Source: Eukaryota sp. TZLM1-RC
Lineage: Eukaryota > Metamonada: BaSk clade
Length of the DNA: 64,000 nt
Direction of reading: 5' to 3'
Assembly (NCBI GenBank): GCA_040285825.1
Contig: JAUPSS010000010.1
Location: 806,001-870,000 of the forward strand
Numbering within the stretch: position 1 is the first letter of the stretch; the number at the start of each line of letters is the position of its first letter. Below, piece by piece: positions 41,286 to 51,716 of this stretch. The notes under the pieces are model-generated. The model made no database searches, had not been told where the DNA came from, and saw only the letters and a list, made by a program, of their open reading frames with translations. The translations under genes and the position numbers were made by a program.

Positions 41286-41784
41286 TCATGTACGAGTTGT
41301 TATATTATTGCGCAGAGCAAATACAAATGATCCCGATGATTCACAACGTCGTCGCATTTACGGAATGAATCTGATATACGTTTGAAAATGCTACAAAGCT
41401 GTTCAAATAAAACTATTAAAATTATTGTTTTTCAAATACAATCATCACTGAGGACTCTGGTATTTTGGAATAAAATTACTTACTATATTTCGTGACAACA
41501 GAGAAACATAGACATTGAACAGTCAGTTTTAAAGAAACCAACCATAAACAATGTAGATTTTCATTAATATCAAGTTTAAAAAGTGGTGATAGTTAATGAT
41601 GTCGTACAAGGTGACACATAGAACACAGAAGACATGTTTGAGCTATCATTTCATTGTCGTTGAAAGTCTAGCATTGCAGTCATTGTGAGATGAATTGTTG
41701 TTGTTCTCTGCAGACAAAATATTTGATTACATATTTACAACACAATAACAAATATGGGAGTTCCAACATTTCAAATGAAAAAAA

Positions 41785-42538
41785 CTAAGGACGACGTGCA
41801 GTGAGATATTGCGTATCAACCCATCCAACCTCACCATTGACAGAAACCAACCCCCAAGAACCAAATCTTTTGATGTTTGCATACCAAAGAACTTCCTGTC
41901 GGGGTGTTAGGTATCCGAGAACACGGTCGGAGCTGGGACCCTGCAACAATGGGAACCTCCAAGTGACTCTATCTTGGACCCATCGAGGTTGGAAGTCGTC
42001 GCGAACGCTGGGAGGACGAAGGGCTCCATTGGTTGGTAGGCGACCACCACCACTAATGACACGTTCTATGTAGTTTCCATGTTGGTCCATGATGAATGCT
42101 GTGTGGCCAGTGACTTTCCAAGAGTGGAAGGTCATCACATGAGCAGCGCTACCTACGGGATAATCTCCCTTACCACCATTAGATGCGAACATTATGTCAC
42201 CAGCTTGCAATTGTGTTGGATCTACATCACGAAATCCTTGGGATTTGAGATGATTCCATAGGTTTTGAACTGCGGCATAACCGGGAAACAACGATCCATC
42301 AACTCGAACGTAATCAGAGTAGCCAAGACGATCTAGTGCAACAGTAGCAGTACAGGAACACGTATGTCCCCCAGCCCAGGAACAAAGATCATTAACGATA
42401 GCCATGATATTGGCATGTGTGTAGTGAAACTGATTTGCAAACCCCATTGGGGACAGCGCAGAAACCGTGCAAACTGAGTTTAATCGAGAACATTCTGATC
42501 ATACACAATGCGGCGAAGAGGACCAAATGGACTTTCAT
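41785..42538 (-). CDS. Secreted NlpC/P60-like peptidase with SH3 domain
   Basis: 240 aa after splicing. Exon 1 (42538-42505) and exon 2 (42473-41785) flank a 31-nt GT-AG intron (42474-42504). The join makes a clean signal peptide MKVHLVLFAALFCTVSALS; without it the frame would start at an internal ATG (42447) with no signal. The mature part has GGHTCSCTATVALDRLGY (likely catalytic Cys), LQAGDIMFAS, AAHVMTFHSW and GHTAFIMDQHG (candidate His), the GD...HV order of NlpC/P60 hydrolases. A bacterial-type SH3 domain ends the protein (VTWRFPLLQGPSSDRV to WVDTQYL). It probably cuts bacterial peptidoglycan outside the cell or in a phagosome. The gene is GC-richer than its surroundings, which with the family suggests transfer from bacteria. 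Confidence 0.8.
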
Positions 42539-43449
42539 AGGTTTGTCGCAAAAATACAGAAAAAAATTGGCAATCCAAATCAAATATCCATACAGTCATC
42601 AATTTGATGAGAAAAAGCTATTTTCATTAAGTTATTTCTATTCCCACTGAAAATTAATTCATGTATTAACGAGTTATAAGATTAGGGGTAAATTTCCATT
42701 GGTTAAAAGAAGAAAAATATAGAGTAAATGAGATCAACGGAACAATAACTGTTGAATAGTACACGGTTTTTGAACATTACAATTGAGGGAAAAGTGTCAA
42801 TTCCAAACACTGAATCGATCAAATGAAATACAAACCATAGAACCTTGAAACATCGAAACAAAAACAGCAGTAGAGATGAAAGGTAAAGATTGTTATAATG
42901 ATTAAGACAGATTTCAAAAGCACAATTGAGATTTCTGGACACAGAACAACAAAATTCACAGTAGATATATATAAAACTTTTGAACTACAAGAATGCTTCA
43001 TTTGTATTTGTCAAATCAGCTCAAATTAAGCAGTTTGTCAATCAAGACACCAGATTTCATAGCTGTGCTGACAATGAACGAACACCTTGAGACAAAAAAA
43101 TGCTCCTCTGTACCTAATATTATCAGAAAGAGGTGAGCACACGTTATTGAACACACGTTTGAAACGTGTGAAACCACTTTTCAATGAGAATCCACTTGTC
43201 ATTTCTGCAAGAGACCATTCCATCTCTTACTTTTAATCTACAAGGAAGATTGTTGCGAATGTTGTTTCTCATATTTTTACTCGAGAACACCTTGAATTAA
43301 ATATTTGTTTTTCTGAGCTTGTAGAAAGGTCAACAAGCTGAAATGAACAATATGGCAACTATTATGGCAAATACAATACTTGTAGTATTAACGCAATTTA
43401 TTATCATCATCACAAACTAAAAACAGTTTCTAAAATTGTATTGGGGTAA
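42539..43449. other. Intergenic, includes a perfect palindrome
   Basis: No gene recognised. CACACGTTT-G-AAACGTGTG at 43152-43170 is a perfect 9-bp inverted repeat 280 bp before the Fanzor relic. Confidence 0.5.
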
Positions 43450-45868
43450 AATACGATCGACCTTGATCCTCAGTGTATTGCAAACTATTTGGAGGTTCAA
43501 GAAAATGATCCCTTGTCAGATTTTTACTTATTTCAACTAAGAACTGCATCTGCAGTTTGTTGTCTAAGGGATATTGATTTAACCAAGAAATTATTTAATT
43601 TCTTGAACAATGACCATTTCATGGAAACTGTTAAACATAAACCTTATGATGTTTATAAAGAAAGTCTACAAAATGTCATCAGAGATCAGAAAATGCTTGA
43701 CGTGATCGATAAAGCAGTTATTAGGTGTCAGCAAATTTCTATTGTTGGTTTAGAAGTCATTTGTAGTTAATATGTGCATCTTTGTGACTTAAACTCTAAT
43801 GATATTTTACCAAAAATTGAAACGCAATTTTTTCGTGCCACTTTTCATGTGGTCACGTTTCAAAGTGAGGAGGAATGCTCACTAAACCCAAAGAAAAAAT
43901 CAGCTTTTCAAAATTCTTGTTCTGGGCCATTGTTGGAATCTTTTCATCAACATTTCAAGGACAAACTTGTTCCCAAAGTTTTATCAAAAAAAAGGAATAA
44001 GTATTATTTTGTATTACACTATTGACAAACTGATTGTGAATGTCCAAAATAACATTTGGAAGCATCATTTTGATTACTTGGATCGGTTTATCGATGTTTT
44101 TTATGATGTTAAGAGAAACATCAATGTCCTGAAAAAGCGATATAAAACATACTTCTTATCATTCATCAGCAAAGTTAAATCCTTCCTTGTAGAAGGATGT
44201 AGAGATATTGATGGCGAAACTTCTGCAATGAGAAACAAAGTCTCATCAATTACTTCGCTTTTCATTAATGACCGGATTCCTCTTTTACTTCCCAGTAATT
44301 CTTCAATGGCAAAATATTCAAAATTTGATTATTCGTCACAATCAAATTACTATTTGAAAACAATGTTTTACATTGTTAATTATTTAGAAGATGGGGAGAG
44401 CAAACTGTTTCATGCTTTGCCTTTGAAGAATTCTTGTATTCCCTCATGCATCAAAATTGACAAAACAAGTTTATTGCACTTTTTCTTCGCCAAATACAAG
44501 GACGTTCTTGGTCATTAAAAGTCCTCCTACCAATGCAATAATCAAGCACCTGATTTGATTTTATGAAATACCTTTTTGAAAATGGATGAGATTAAAAACA
44601 CGGAACATCATTCAGAAAGTTCCAAGTACATCATGTCTAGTATCGAGACTGATGGAATAGCGGTATCATTCATTCAATCTAGAATTGACTTGAAAATAAT
44701 ACAAAGTAACTGCAAAAGAATTGAAAGATAAAGAAAAATATATTGATGATCCCAGTATCAATCCTTCTGAATTTCAAGATATGACCCTTGCTGCTGCTGA
44801 TCCAGGGAAATCTGATCTACTCTATTTTTCTGCCAATTTAGTTACTGGAATGACTCAATTAAAAAAAACCTGAGAGAGATAAATATGTTCATTTCAGGTA
44901 CACTCAAAATCAACAAAGATTTGAGTCGAAAAGTTCCAAATTTAAAAGAATAAGAAACAGCATACGGAATGACCCTCTTATCATAATAAGTAATTCTACT
45001 GGTAGAGTGATTGATCTATCCAATTATGAACCATCTGAAGAGCAACAACAAAGGATGGATTTAATCAGCAGTATAATTAATTAAATGACTGAAAGAACAA
45101 TCAGTTTATTAAGAGGTGAAGTACCTCAAGAAATCAATATTCCCCACGAAATTGATTACTCATTAAATTTGAGAAATAATAATCAAAAAACTAAATCTGT
45201 AGCAGAATGGGAAGCAACTTTATCCCAATTCAATTCCAAAAGCTACAGGTTTGATAGACTTATGGAGTATATTAAACAAAAGAATTTTGTGAATAGTATT
45301 GTTGGAGATGTCTATCATCAAAAATTATTTAGGAAACTAAGATGGTGGGCTGAGATTAATCGCACAAGATCTGAAGCGAAGATGATACAGAGATTCAAAT
45401 CAGTAATTGGTGATTCAGGTCAAGTACTTGTCGGAATCAGAGACTGGGAACAACGAAAAAACATGAAATTCAAAGAACCTACCAAAGGAAAAGGTTTGAG
45501 AATTCTATTTAAAATGGCTGGTTATAAGGTCTTTTTGATTGATGAGTTTCGAACCAGTTGATGTTGTTTCAACTGTAAGAAAGCGGAGAAAACAATTGGA
45601 ACATTCCGATGGTGCAGAAATCCTAGGCCATGGAAGAGGCATGAGATGTCTATTCGTCACGGACTTACCATGTGTAAAACATGCGAAAGTTTGTGGAATA
45701 GAGATCGGACTGCTTCGCTGAATATGTTGGCAGTGATGGAAGCATGTAAAAGGTGGAGATAGACCGGAATACCTGCAGAGAGCCAAGGTTGATGAAGGTA
45801 CAAAGAAAATGGCATCAAGGAGAAAATCATCCACTTCCCAAAAACTTAGACCCTCTACATCGGTGTAA
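43450..45868 (+). pseudogene. Nearly full-length Fanzor relic A
   Basis: About 800 codons can be followed across three frames. N-terminal half: IDLTKKLFNFLNNDHF, IWKHHFDYLDRFIDVFYDV, KLFHALPLKNSCIPSCIKID (typical pre-nuclease motif). Nuclease: IETDGIAVSF, RuvC-I TLAAADPGKSDLLYF (Asp at 44799), FRYTQNQQRFESKS, GIRDWEQRKNMKF, EPTKGKGLRILFKMAGYKVF, LIDEFRTS, zinc ribbon CCFNC ... MCKTC, and RuvC-III SLWNRDRTASLNM (Asp at 45703), then RPEYLQRAK to a stop at 45866. About nine lesions break it, including TAA at 43768, TGA at 45559 directly before the zinc ribbon, and a one-base shift in an A-run near 45749. Both catalytic Asp and the ribbon cysteines survive. Known Fanzors are RNA-guided endonucleases; this copy cannot make one without recoding. 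Confidence 0.87.
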
Positions 45869-45909
45869 AAAGGACACTTATTTCATTGTTATAGACATCA
45901 TCTGTAATA

Positions 45910-47598
45910 ATGGAACGTTACTCATCTGAAGCTGATGGCATTACTCTTTCCGCTCTTCGAACCGTGGGAGCCCCAGTCGATGACATTGAGTCTGTCAAAG
46001 ATCTTACATCTACACTTTTCATCCCAATCATTGCACACTGTCTTCCTTTAATCAACCCAGATGTATCTGATCTACCTTCATCTCTTCCTGACAGTCTACC
46101 AATGACCACCAAGTTTAAGGCATGTACCAAAATGGCCACAACCTTTAAAGAACTCGGCTATATGGGTGATATTGGCTACCAATCCTTTCTCTACCCATCA
46201 GAGAATGACATCCGTTCTATTCTTCGTTGGATCGTTGAGCACCTTCCCCGTTCCTCCTCGCCTTCAGCCGGTCCCTCGATGTCTTCCCTCCTCTCCCTGG
46301 TTTCGGAATCAGTCCGTTCTTGGTCATCTTCCCCTTCCACCGCCTCTCACTCCCTCCCAGTCGAACCTTACCTCACTGAACCTCCTCTCCATCACCTTTC
46401 TCCCTCTTGTCTCTCCTCCATTTCTTTGTCGGTTGCCCATCAGCTGACCCTTAGAGAACTTGAAGAAGAACACTTACCAGTTCCTTCAGGTAAATTCGCC
46501 GCAAGGAAGAAGGCTGCTATCAAAGAATTAACCAAAACTTTGGAACAAAAACCAGAAAAACCATCCTCAAAAAAACTGCTCGACAATCTGATCACGGAGT
46601 TGCAGTCAGATTCCCAAGCCAATACGACCATCAACACCTCACGATTCGCACTCGCTTCAGATTTTGCTGTTGATAACACCAATACCGTGGCAGTTCGTGG
46701 GGTTAATGATAACGAAGAAGACATTGAGGAGGAAATAGCCAGCGTACAAGTAGAAGTTGATGAGCTGTCAGAATCGTGCCAAGTGTTACACGATGCACTA
46801 GGACAAGCAGAAGAAGAGCTTGTGACGATTCAGGATGACAAGGAAAGTCTTGAAAAGTCTTTTGAGCGGGCCAAGTTGATTGTTTCGATGATTGATGATG
46901 TTGATGGAAATGCGGAGAGATTAACAGGAGAGATCAATGACAAGAAGGAGCAATTGAAGGGGTTAAAGGAGAAATCTGGTGAGGCGATGAAAATTTTGAA
47001 TGACGAAAAGAGCTCACTTGTCAATGAACGTCAATCAGCTGTAGATACACTTGAAAATTTGGTTACAGATCACAAAGAAACCAGGGTTTGTGGTAAGTCT
47101 TTAGTAACAGAGGTGCAAACGTTACAGGAACAATTAAAGGCAATTGAAATCAAAATGGAAAAGGCTTCAAATTCAAAATCTCGAAGTTATTATATCGAGC
47201 GAATGAGAGAAGCTCAGAAAAGTGTCAAAAAGCAACGTGACGAGATTCACAAAATTTTGGGTGATGTCCACTTTGTTGAGAAAGATTTAAAAACTATTCG
47301 AACAGGTTTAGAAGCCGAATTTTCCACTTTAGAAGGCATTCTTAAAGGATTCAAGTCTAAAAAAGACCCCAGTTTCATCACATTACATAATAACTTTCTA
47401 TCTGTGCACTCAGCCTTCTTAAAAACAGTAAAATTAATTGAACAAGTTGGTGAATTAACCGCAGAGTTGAGAGAAACTGAGACTCTGTTGTCGACTGAAC
47501 AGACAAAGTTATTGGGATTGAATGTAAGCGATATCAAGAGGGATTTGAAGATGATAAAGCAAGAGAATGCTGAATTAAAGCGTAGTAAGAAAAATTAA
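45910..47598 (+). CDS. CCDC22: CCDC22 homolog, Commander/CCC complex subunit
   Basis: 562 aa, single exon, ATG 45910. The N-terminal NN-CH domain (about 1-115) matches: DGITLSALRTVGAPV, FIPIIAHCLPLINPDVS, GYMGDIGYQSFLYPSEND, SILRWIVEHLP. A Ser/Pro-rich linker follows (120-175), then long coiled coils (about 250-380 and 400-555), with the family signature IERMREAQKSVKKQRDEI and the C-terminal block ending SDIKRDLKMIKQENAEL. Slightly shorter than the human protein (627 aa). CCDC22 pairs with CCDC93 and binds COMMD proteins in endosomal recycling. The upstream Fanzor relic ends only 41 bp before the start codon, so the promoter must overlap the relic or be very short. Confidence 0.93.
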   Translation: MERYSSEADGITLSALRTVGAPVDDIESVKDLTSTLFIPIIAHCLPLINPDVSDLPSSLPDSLPMTTKFKACTKMATTFKELGYMGDIGYQSFLYPSENDIRSILRWIVEHLPRSSSPSAGPSMSSLLSLVSESVRSWSSSPSTASHSLPVEPYLTEPPLHHLSPSCLSSISLSVAHQLTLRELEEEHLPVPSGKFAARKKAAIKELTKTLEQKPEKPSSKKLLDNLITELQSDSQANTTINTSRFALASDFAVDNTNTVAVRGVNDNEEDIEEEIASVQVEVDELSESCQVLHDALGQAEEELVTIQDDKESLEKSFERAKLIVSMIDDVDGNAERLTGEINDKKEQLKGLKEKSGEAMKILNDEKSSLVNERQSAVDTLENLVTDHKETRVCGKSLVTEVQTLQEQLKAIEIKMEKASNSKSRSYYIERMREAQKSVKKQRDEIHKILGDVHFVEKDLKTIRTGLEAEFSTLEGILKGFKSKKDPSFITLHNNFLSVHSAFLKTVKLIEQVGELTAELRETETLLSTEQTKLLGLNVSDIKRDLKMIKQENAELKRSKKN

Positions 47599-48678
47599 TT
47601 AGTGGTTTTGTATATTTATTGGTAGTTATTTATTTCATAAACAAATGTTCTTGTTTTTCCTTCTCCTTTGTTTAGACGAACTTCTTGAGTGAGTTACAAA
47701 TTTGTGGTTGCGAAGCAAGATATTCAGCTCATGCCATACTGGCTATCATTGGTATCATTATGGTATCGAGGTAAAAAGCGAAAGTAATTGTACATCAAAA
47801 TTGTCAGTTAGGTCATCCTATGTCAGGTGATCTTGGCCTTTTGAGTAATTTTTATCAACTACTACTTACTCGTTAATCATAATGCTGATACATAGTGTAT
47901 AATAATAACAACAGTGCCTTTGTTAACATTTAAATGGGCTGAAAGAATACCAAATTCTCAAATGAAGCATTCGGGTGGATAGGGGTTCCAAGATTCCAAG
48001 TCGACTTCATGATGCATTATGTCATATGTGTCTCGCCTAGACTTGAGATTCTTGATAATTATATAGTGGCTTATTGCAGTAAAACCTTTTTGTTTTCCGA
48101 GAAACGGACCTTTGTGGGGTCTTTTCTGCAAGAACAACTCGGAAAATATTTGTTTCGACAGATTCCACATTAACTGTCATATTTGAAACATTGATTGGTA
48201 CTACTGCAATTATTGAAATTATAGAAAACGTACATCCTATTGAAGGCTTGATCTCTGCGTTTATTCCAGATTTTATCGACAATTTCATTAGAGAACCCTT
48301 TCTGGTAATAAAGATCTCAGCCAAATTTCAGACTTATCTCCTCTCGTTCTTTTACCACCTTTTTAAGATCAATCAATTTTCAGCCTAAATGACCGAATCA
48401 AGAGATAAGTTACATTAGGGTACATGTCAACATTATAGATGAGCCCACAGCTTGTCATATGTTCACATCACCTTGATTCCTCAACATTGGAACTTTGCTA
48501 TGAATGAAATGGTTTGTATTGAAACGAAACCTACTTTGTTCAATGCTGATGCGTGGGCATTGAAGTGATGCGCGGGCAGAATACGAATTTTAATTTCACC
48601 AAATCATATTTTCCATCTACTTCTTCACCAATGACGACTTTGGAGGATGAGTTTGTATTGCTATAGGCTGACATTAGA
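47599..48678. other. Intergenic, no gene supported
   Basis: Overlapping open frames at 48037-48324 (minus) and 48191-48388 (plus) show no family motif. Nothing else recognised. Confidence 0.4.
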
Positions 48679-48963
48679 ATGGAAGGACAGCATCACCAAA
48701 GTTATCAAGGTCTTCAACAAGAAAAGGAAGAACGCACGAATAAAAGTCCTCGTTCCCTTGGCATAGCTGAATACGTCTTATATGGCCTACCTCTTATTGG
48801 GTTGATATTTCTGTGGGCAAAAATAGACCACATCGATGAGAATGAGCCCATTGATCCCATTGATGAAATTGATGGTCCAGCCAGTGGATGTAGAGGATGC
48901 TTGCTGGTACTTTGGCAATTTTTTGTTTGTTCATCAATAGTCATGTATTTTGACATCTTTTAG
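48679..48963 (+). CDS. Small two-helix membrane protein, hypothetical
   Basis: 94 aa from ATG 48679. A polar Gln/Glu/Lys-rich N-terminus (1-30) precedes a hydrophobic helix (YVLYGLPLIGLIFLWA), then an acidic repeat-like loop (IDENEPIDPIDEIDGP), a CRGC motif, and a second hydrophobic helix (LLVLWQFFVCSSIVMYF) to the end. The layout is that of a small membrane protein, but no family is recognised, and no close homolog is present in the window. It could be a chance frame. Confidence 0.4.
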   Translation: MEGQHHQSYQGLQQEKEERTNKSPRSLGIAEYVLYGLPLIGLIFLWAKIDHIDENEPIDPIDEIDGPASGCRGCLLVLWQFFVCSSIVMYFDIF

Positions 48964-49383
48964 GACTAGGAAACACTGTGTCTTCACTTGTGAAGTCTGT
49001 TCTTCTGAACAAAGTTTTCCCAACATCAGAATAATGAATGCTTTCAACGTATTTTCCTGTGCAATATGATCTGGAAGGCGAACAATCAAAATAGCAAATT
49101 CTTTGAATGGAGAACATAAATTGGCTTTTTTGCTTAATGATTTTTGGTTAAAAGCATTAAATTAATATTACTGGAATAGTTCTGACTTTGCGTATTTCAT
49201 CACGATTTTATTATTCTATTATTTATATATTCGACTGAATGATAATAATAATCGGTACACATCAGTTCTTTTGCTCTGTGACCGCGCTTGATCTCTGTTT
49301 TCTGTTGTTGCAAATGTTGTAGAGATTGGTAAATTGAATTTTCTAGGAAACTTATTAAGCACAATTGGTGTATGTCATTCATG
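48964..49383. other. Spacer before retrotransposon copy
   Basis: No gene or motif recognised. Confidence 0.4.
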
Positions 49384-50850
49384 TCACAATTACTGGGATG
49401 TAAAATGTCCCAAATTCCTGTCATGCTTATCTTAGTCCACATTATGGCGGTTTAGGTTGGACAAAAGCCTCAATTCCTACTTGACCGAATGATGAATTTA
49501 GATATAAAAAAACACATCAAATTTACCATTATAAGACTGTGTTTTAGTTCCAATTTTAATCATATATTTCGATCTACAAATCCTCTCGTCACTAGACCTT
49601 TGGCTCAGAAGTTTAATGAGTTACGTGCAAAAGTTCTGTCTCAATTGCTGGGATGTAAAATGTTTCAAATTCCAGGCCATGCTTACCTTAGTTCACATTA
49701 TGGCGGTTTAGGGTGGACGAAGGCTTCTATTCTTACCTCGTGTGCTTTTATCGGTGGATGCAGAAATGCAATTTTTGAGTTTTCTGAAAGATTTGCAGAT
49801 TGGGAAGATTTATTAATGACAATGACATTAAATGAAGAAATTTCAAAAATCGATGTAGAAAAATGGAAGCAATGCTTTCCCAAATCACTCATTGGCAATA
49901 TTACCGAAAAGAATTATTTAAATTTAAAAAACACTCTTCGAACATTACAGAAACGACTGACTGGAATTTATGAAAATGATTTTTTATAAAAATATATGCA
50001 GCTCGGCTGTTTTAAATCAAGATCTCCACTCATTGTTATTGGAAAAAGGTGTTTGTGAAAATAAGTCATCAGATTCTTCACTGTTTGTGATAATTGTACC
50101 ACGAAGATTGGTACTGTGTGCTAATAATGAAGCGTTTGTAACAAAAATGAGATTATATTTGAATATTCCCATTAATTAATTATTATCAAAAGAAAAATAT
50201 ATTTGTTCGACTTCATTTCAGCTCACTTTGCGTCATGCTCTGAATTGTTCGAAATTGATAACTTATCGTTCTTCATTACATGATGGTGTTAGAGACACTG
50301 TTTTCAATATGGCACGAACTGCAAGAATCTCATGTATCAAAGAGCTTCTGTTGAAAGAAACACTATCATTGGATTGAGAATTCTGCAGCTGTTGTTGACT
50401 TTGTCTCCTGTATTATTGTAAATGACACTTTGGTTCAAAGAAGAGAACTTAATCCTGTAGATGCTCTTGAATTAAATGCCAAAGAAAACATAGAAAATAT
50501 GACAGATATATCGAAGAAGCTAATGCTGATAGAAATAGACCACTTTTTTTTATTGCTTTTTTCATCTTCTATAAACGGAAGACTATCAGTAGAAGCAGGA
50601 ACCTTTTTGATTGTTTTTTAAAAAATGGTTCAAGAAAAAACGATGACAAGATTTGATATCTCTTTATGGCACTCTCGAATTCATTCAATTTTTAATAGAT
50701 TGCCTCGGTTTTTCCATCGAATTAGAGAATCTTTAGCGAGACAGCATGCATGCGAAGATTTTGTAATCTTGGTTCAATGAATTTCTTCCCATTAGTTATG
50801 AGTTTATTTTGTTAAGTGTGGAAATTGAATAAAAGTAAGATTTGTGCCAT
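49384..50850 (+). mobile_element. Non-LTR retrotransposon 3' half with partial duplication (family II)
   Basis: A frame of 166 codons (49489-49989) encodes LDIKKHIKFTIIRLCFSSNF, FRSTNPLVTRPLAQKFNELR, SHYGGLGWTKASILTSCAFI and SLIGNITEKNYLNLKN. Upstream at 49384-49482 is a second, partial copy of its own middle segment (QLLGCKMSQIP ... HIMAV), so the region holds a duplication or two joined copies. Downstream frames match the zinc-knuckle, HD.VRD and C-terminal blocks, with stops, and end with the shared 3' UTR near 50840. Best reference for family II between the thumb and the endonuclease. Confidence 0.88.
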
Positions 50851-51289
50851 TTTGAAGACAATTGCTCCTGTGCTCTAACAAGGTCTTCTATTGGTTTCTC
50901 ACATTTTGAAGTTGTAACTGAATTTAATTTTTACCCTGGTGTTAAGTTATTGTTTTGAAGGTATTTTACAGGATAACTTGCAAATGTATTCATTTTGTGT
51001 TTGGTAAAACTGTTGTGAGATCACAGTGCTGTTCGAATCCAGATTTTATCGACTATTGCAATAAAGTTAGGGGTAAGATGATTATCACAGAGACTTCTTA
51101 ATAGATTCAAGTTCTTCAAAATCGGTGTATATGAAATATTGATGGCTGATTGTCCACTTATTACTATACTTTTTTTATTTTTTCTGTTTCAAGGAATAAT
51201 TTACATCCACATGAAGCAGGATGCACTAATGTAATATCTTTATTTCAGGCCTTTATTTGGAGAATCAGGCCACTGCCCAGTTCTCTTGT
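50851..51289. other. Spacer, no gene supported
   Basis: Only short frames; nothing recognised between the retrotransposon end and the MULE fragment. Confidence 0.4.
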
Positions 51290-51560
51290 TCAAAAAAGCA
51301 AAAAAGCCAAAGCTGAGGTTTTCTGTCCAAGAGCAGCATTCCTTATGGGGAAGATGGCCGCATTTGTAAGATTAATCAGTGGGCAGGCAATGGGATAAAT
51401 TCTACCTAACGCATCTACTGTGCAAGCAGCCAGCAATACACCACCAAAATCACCAGTTAAGTGTGTTCCATCCAAAGTGATCAGAGGCCTACAGAAGCGA
51501 ATACTATGTAAAGTAGAGTTAAACGAGAGGAATAGGCGTTGAAATCGTGAGGTTTGTGGA
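51290..51560 (-). pseudogene. MULE transposase fragment
   Basis: The minus strand encodes RPLITLDGTHLTGDFGGVLL and AACTVDALGRIYPIACPLI, the catalytic core start of Mutator-like transposases (the first Asp is in LDGTHL), preceded by FNSTLHSIRFC. The rest of the transposase is missing and the frame stops at 51290. Only about 90 codons remain, 150 bp before the ASCC3 start. Confidence 0.75.
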
Positions 51561-51716
51561 CAAGTTTGTAGACGTCATTGGTAAGAAGTTTACTGGTGGA
51601 AGGTTGAATCGGAGAAGGTCCCGTTTTTGCAAATTTATGTTGACAAGAGGTCCTTTTTTGTCAATTTCTCTTGAAAGTATTCCTTTTCTTTTCTTTTCTT
51701 TTTGTCTTTGTTCTTA

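Noticed and set aside
42392-42583. Separate minus-strand 63-aa ORF beginning MIWIANFF
   Set aside because: It is readthrough across the 31-nt intron; the spliced reading gives a proper signal peptide joined to the peptidase.
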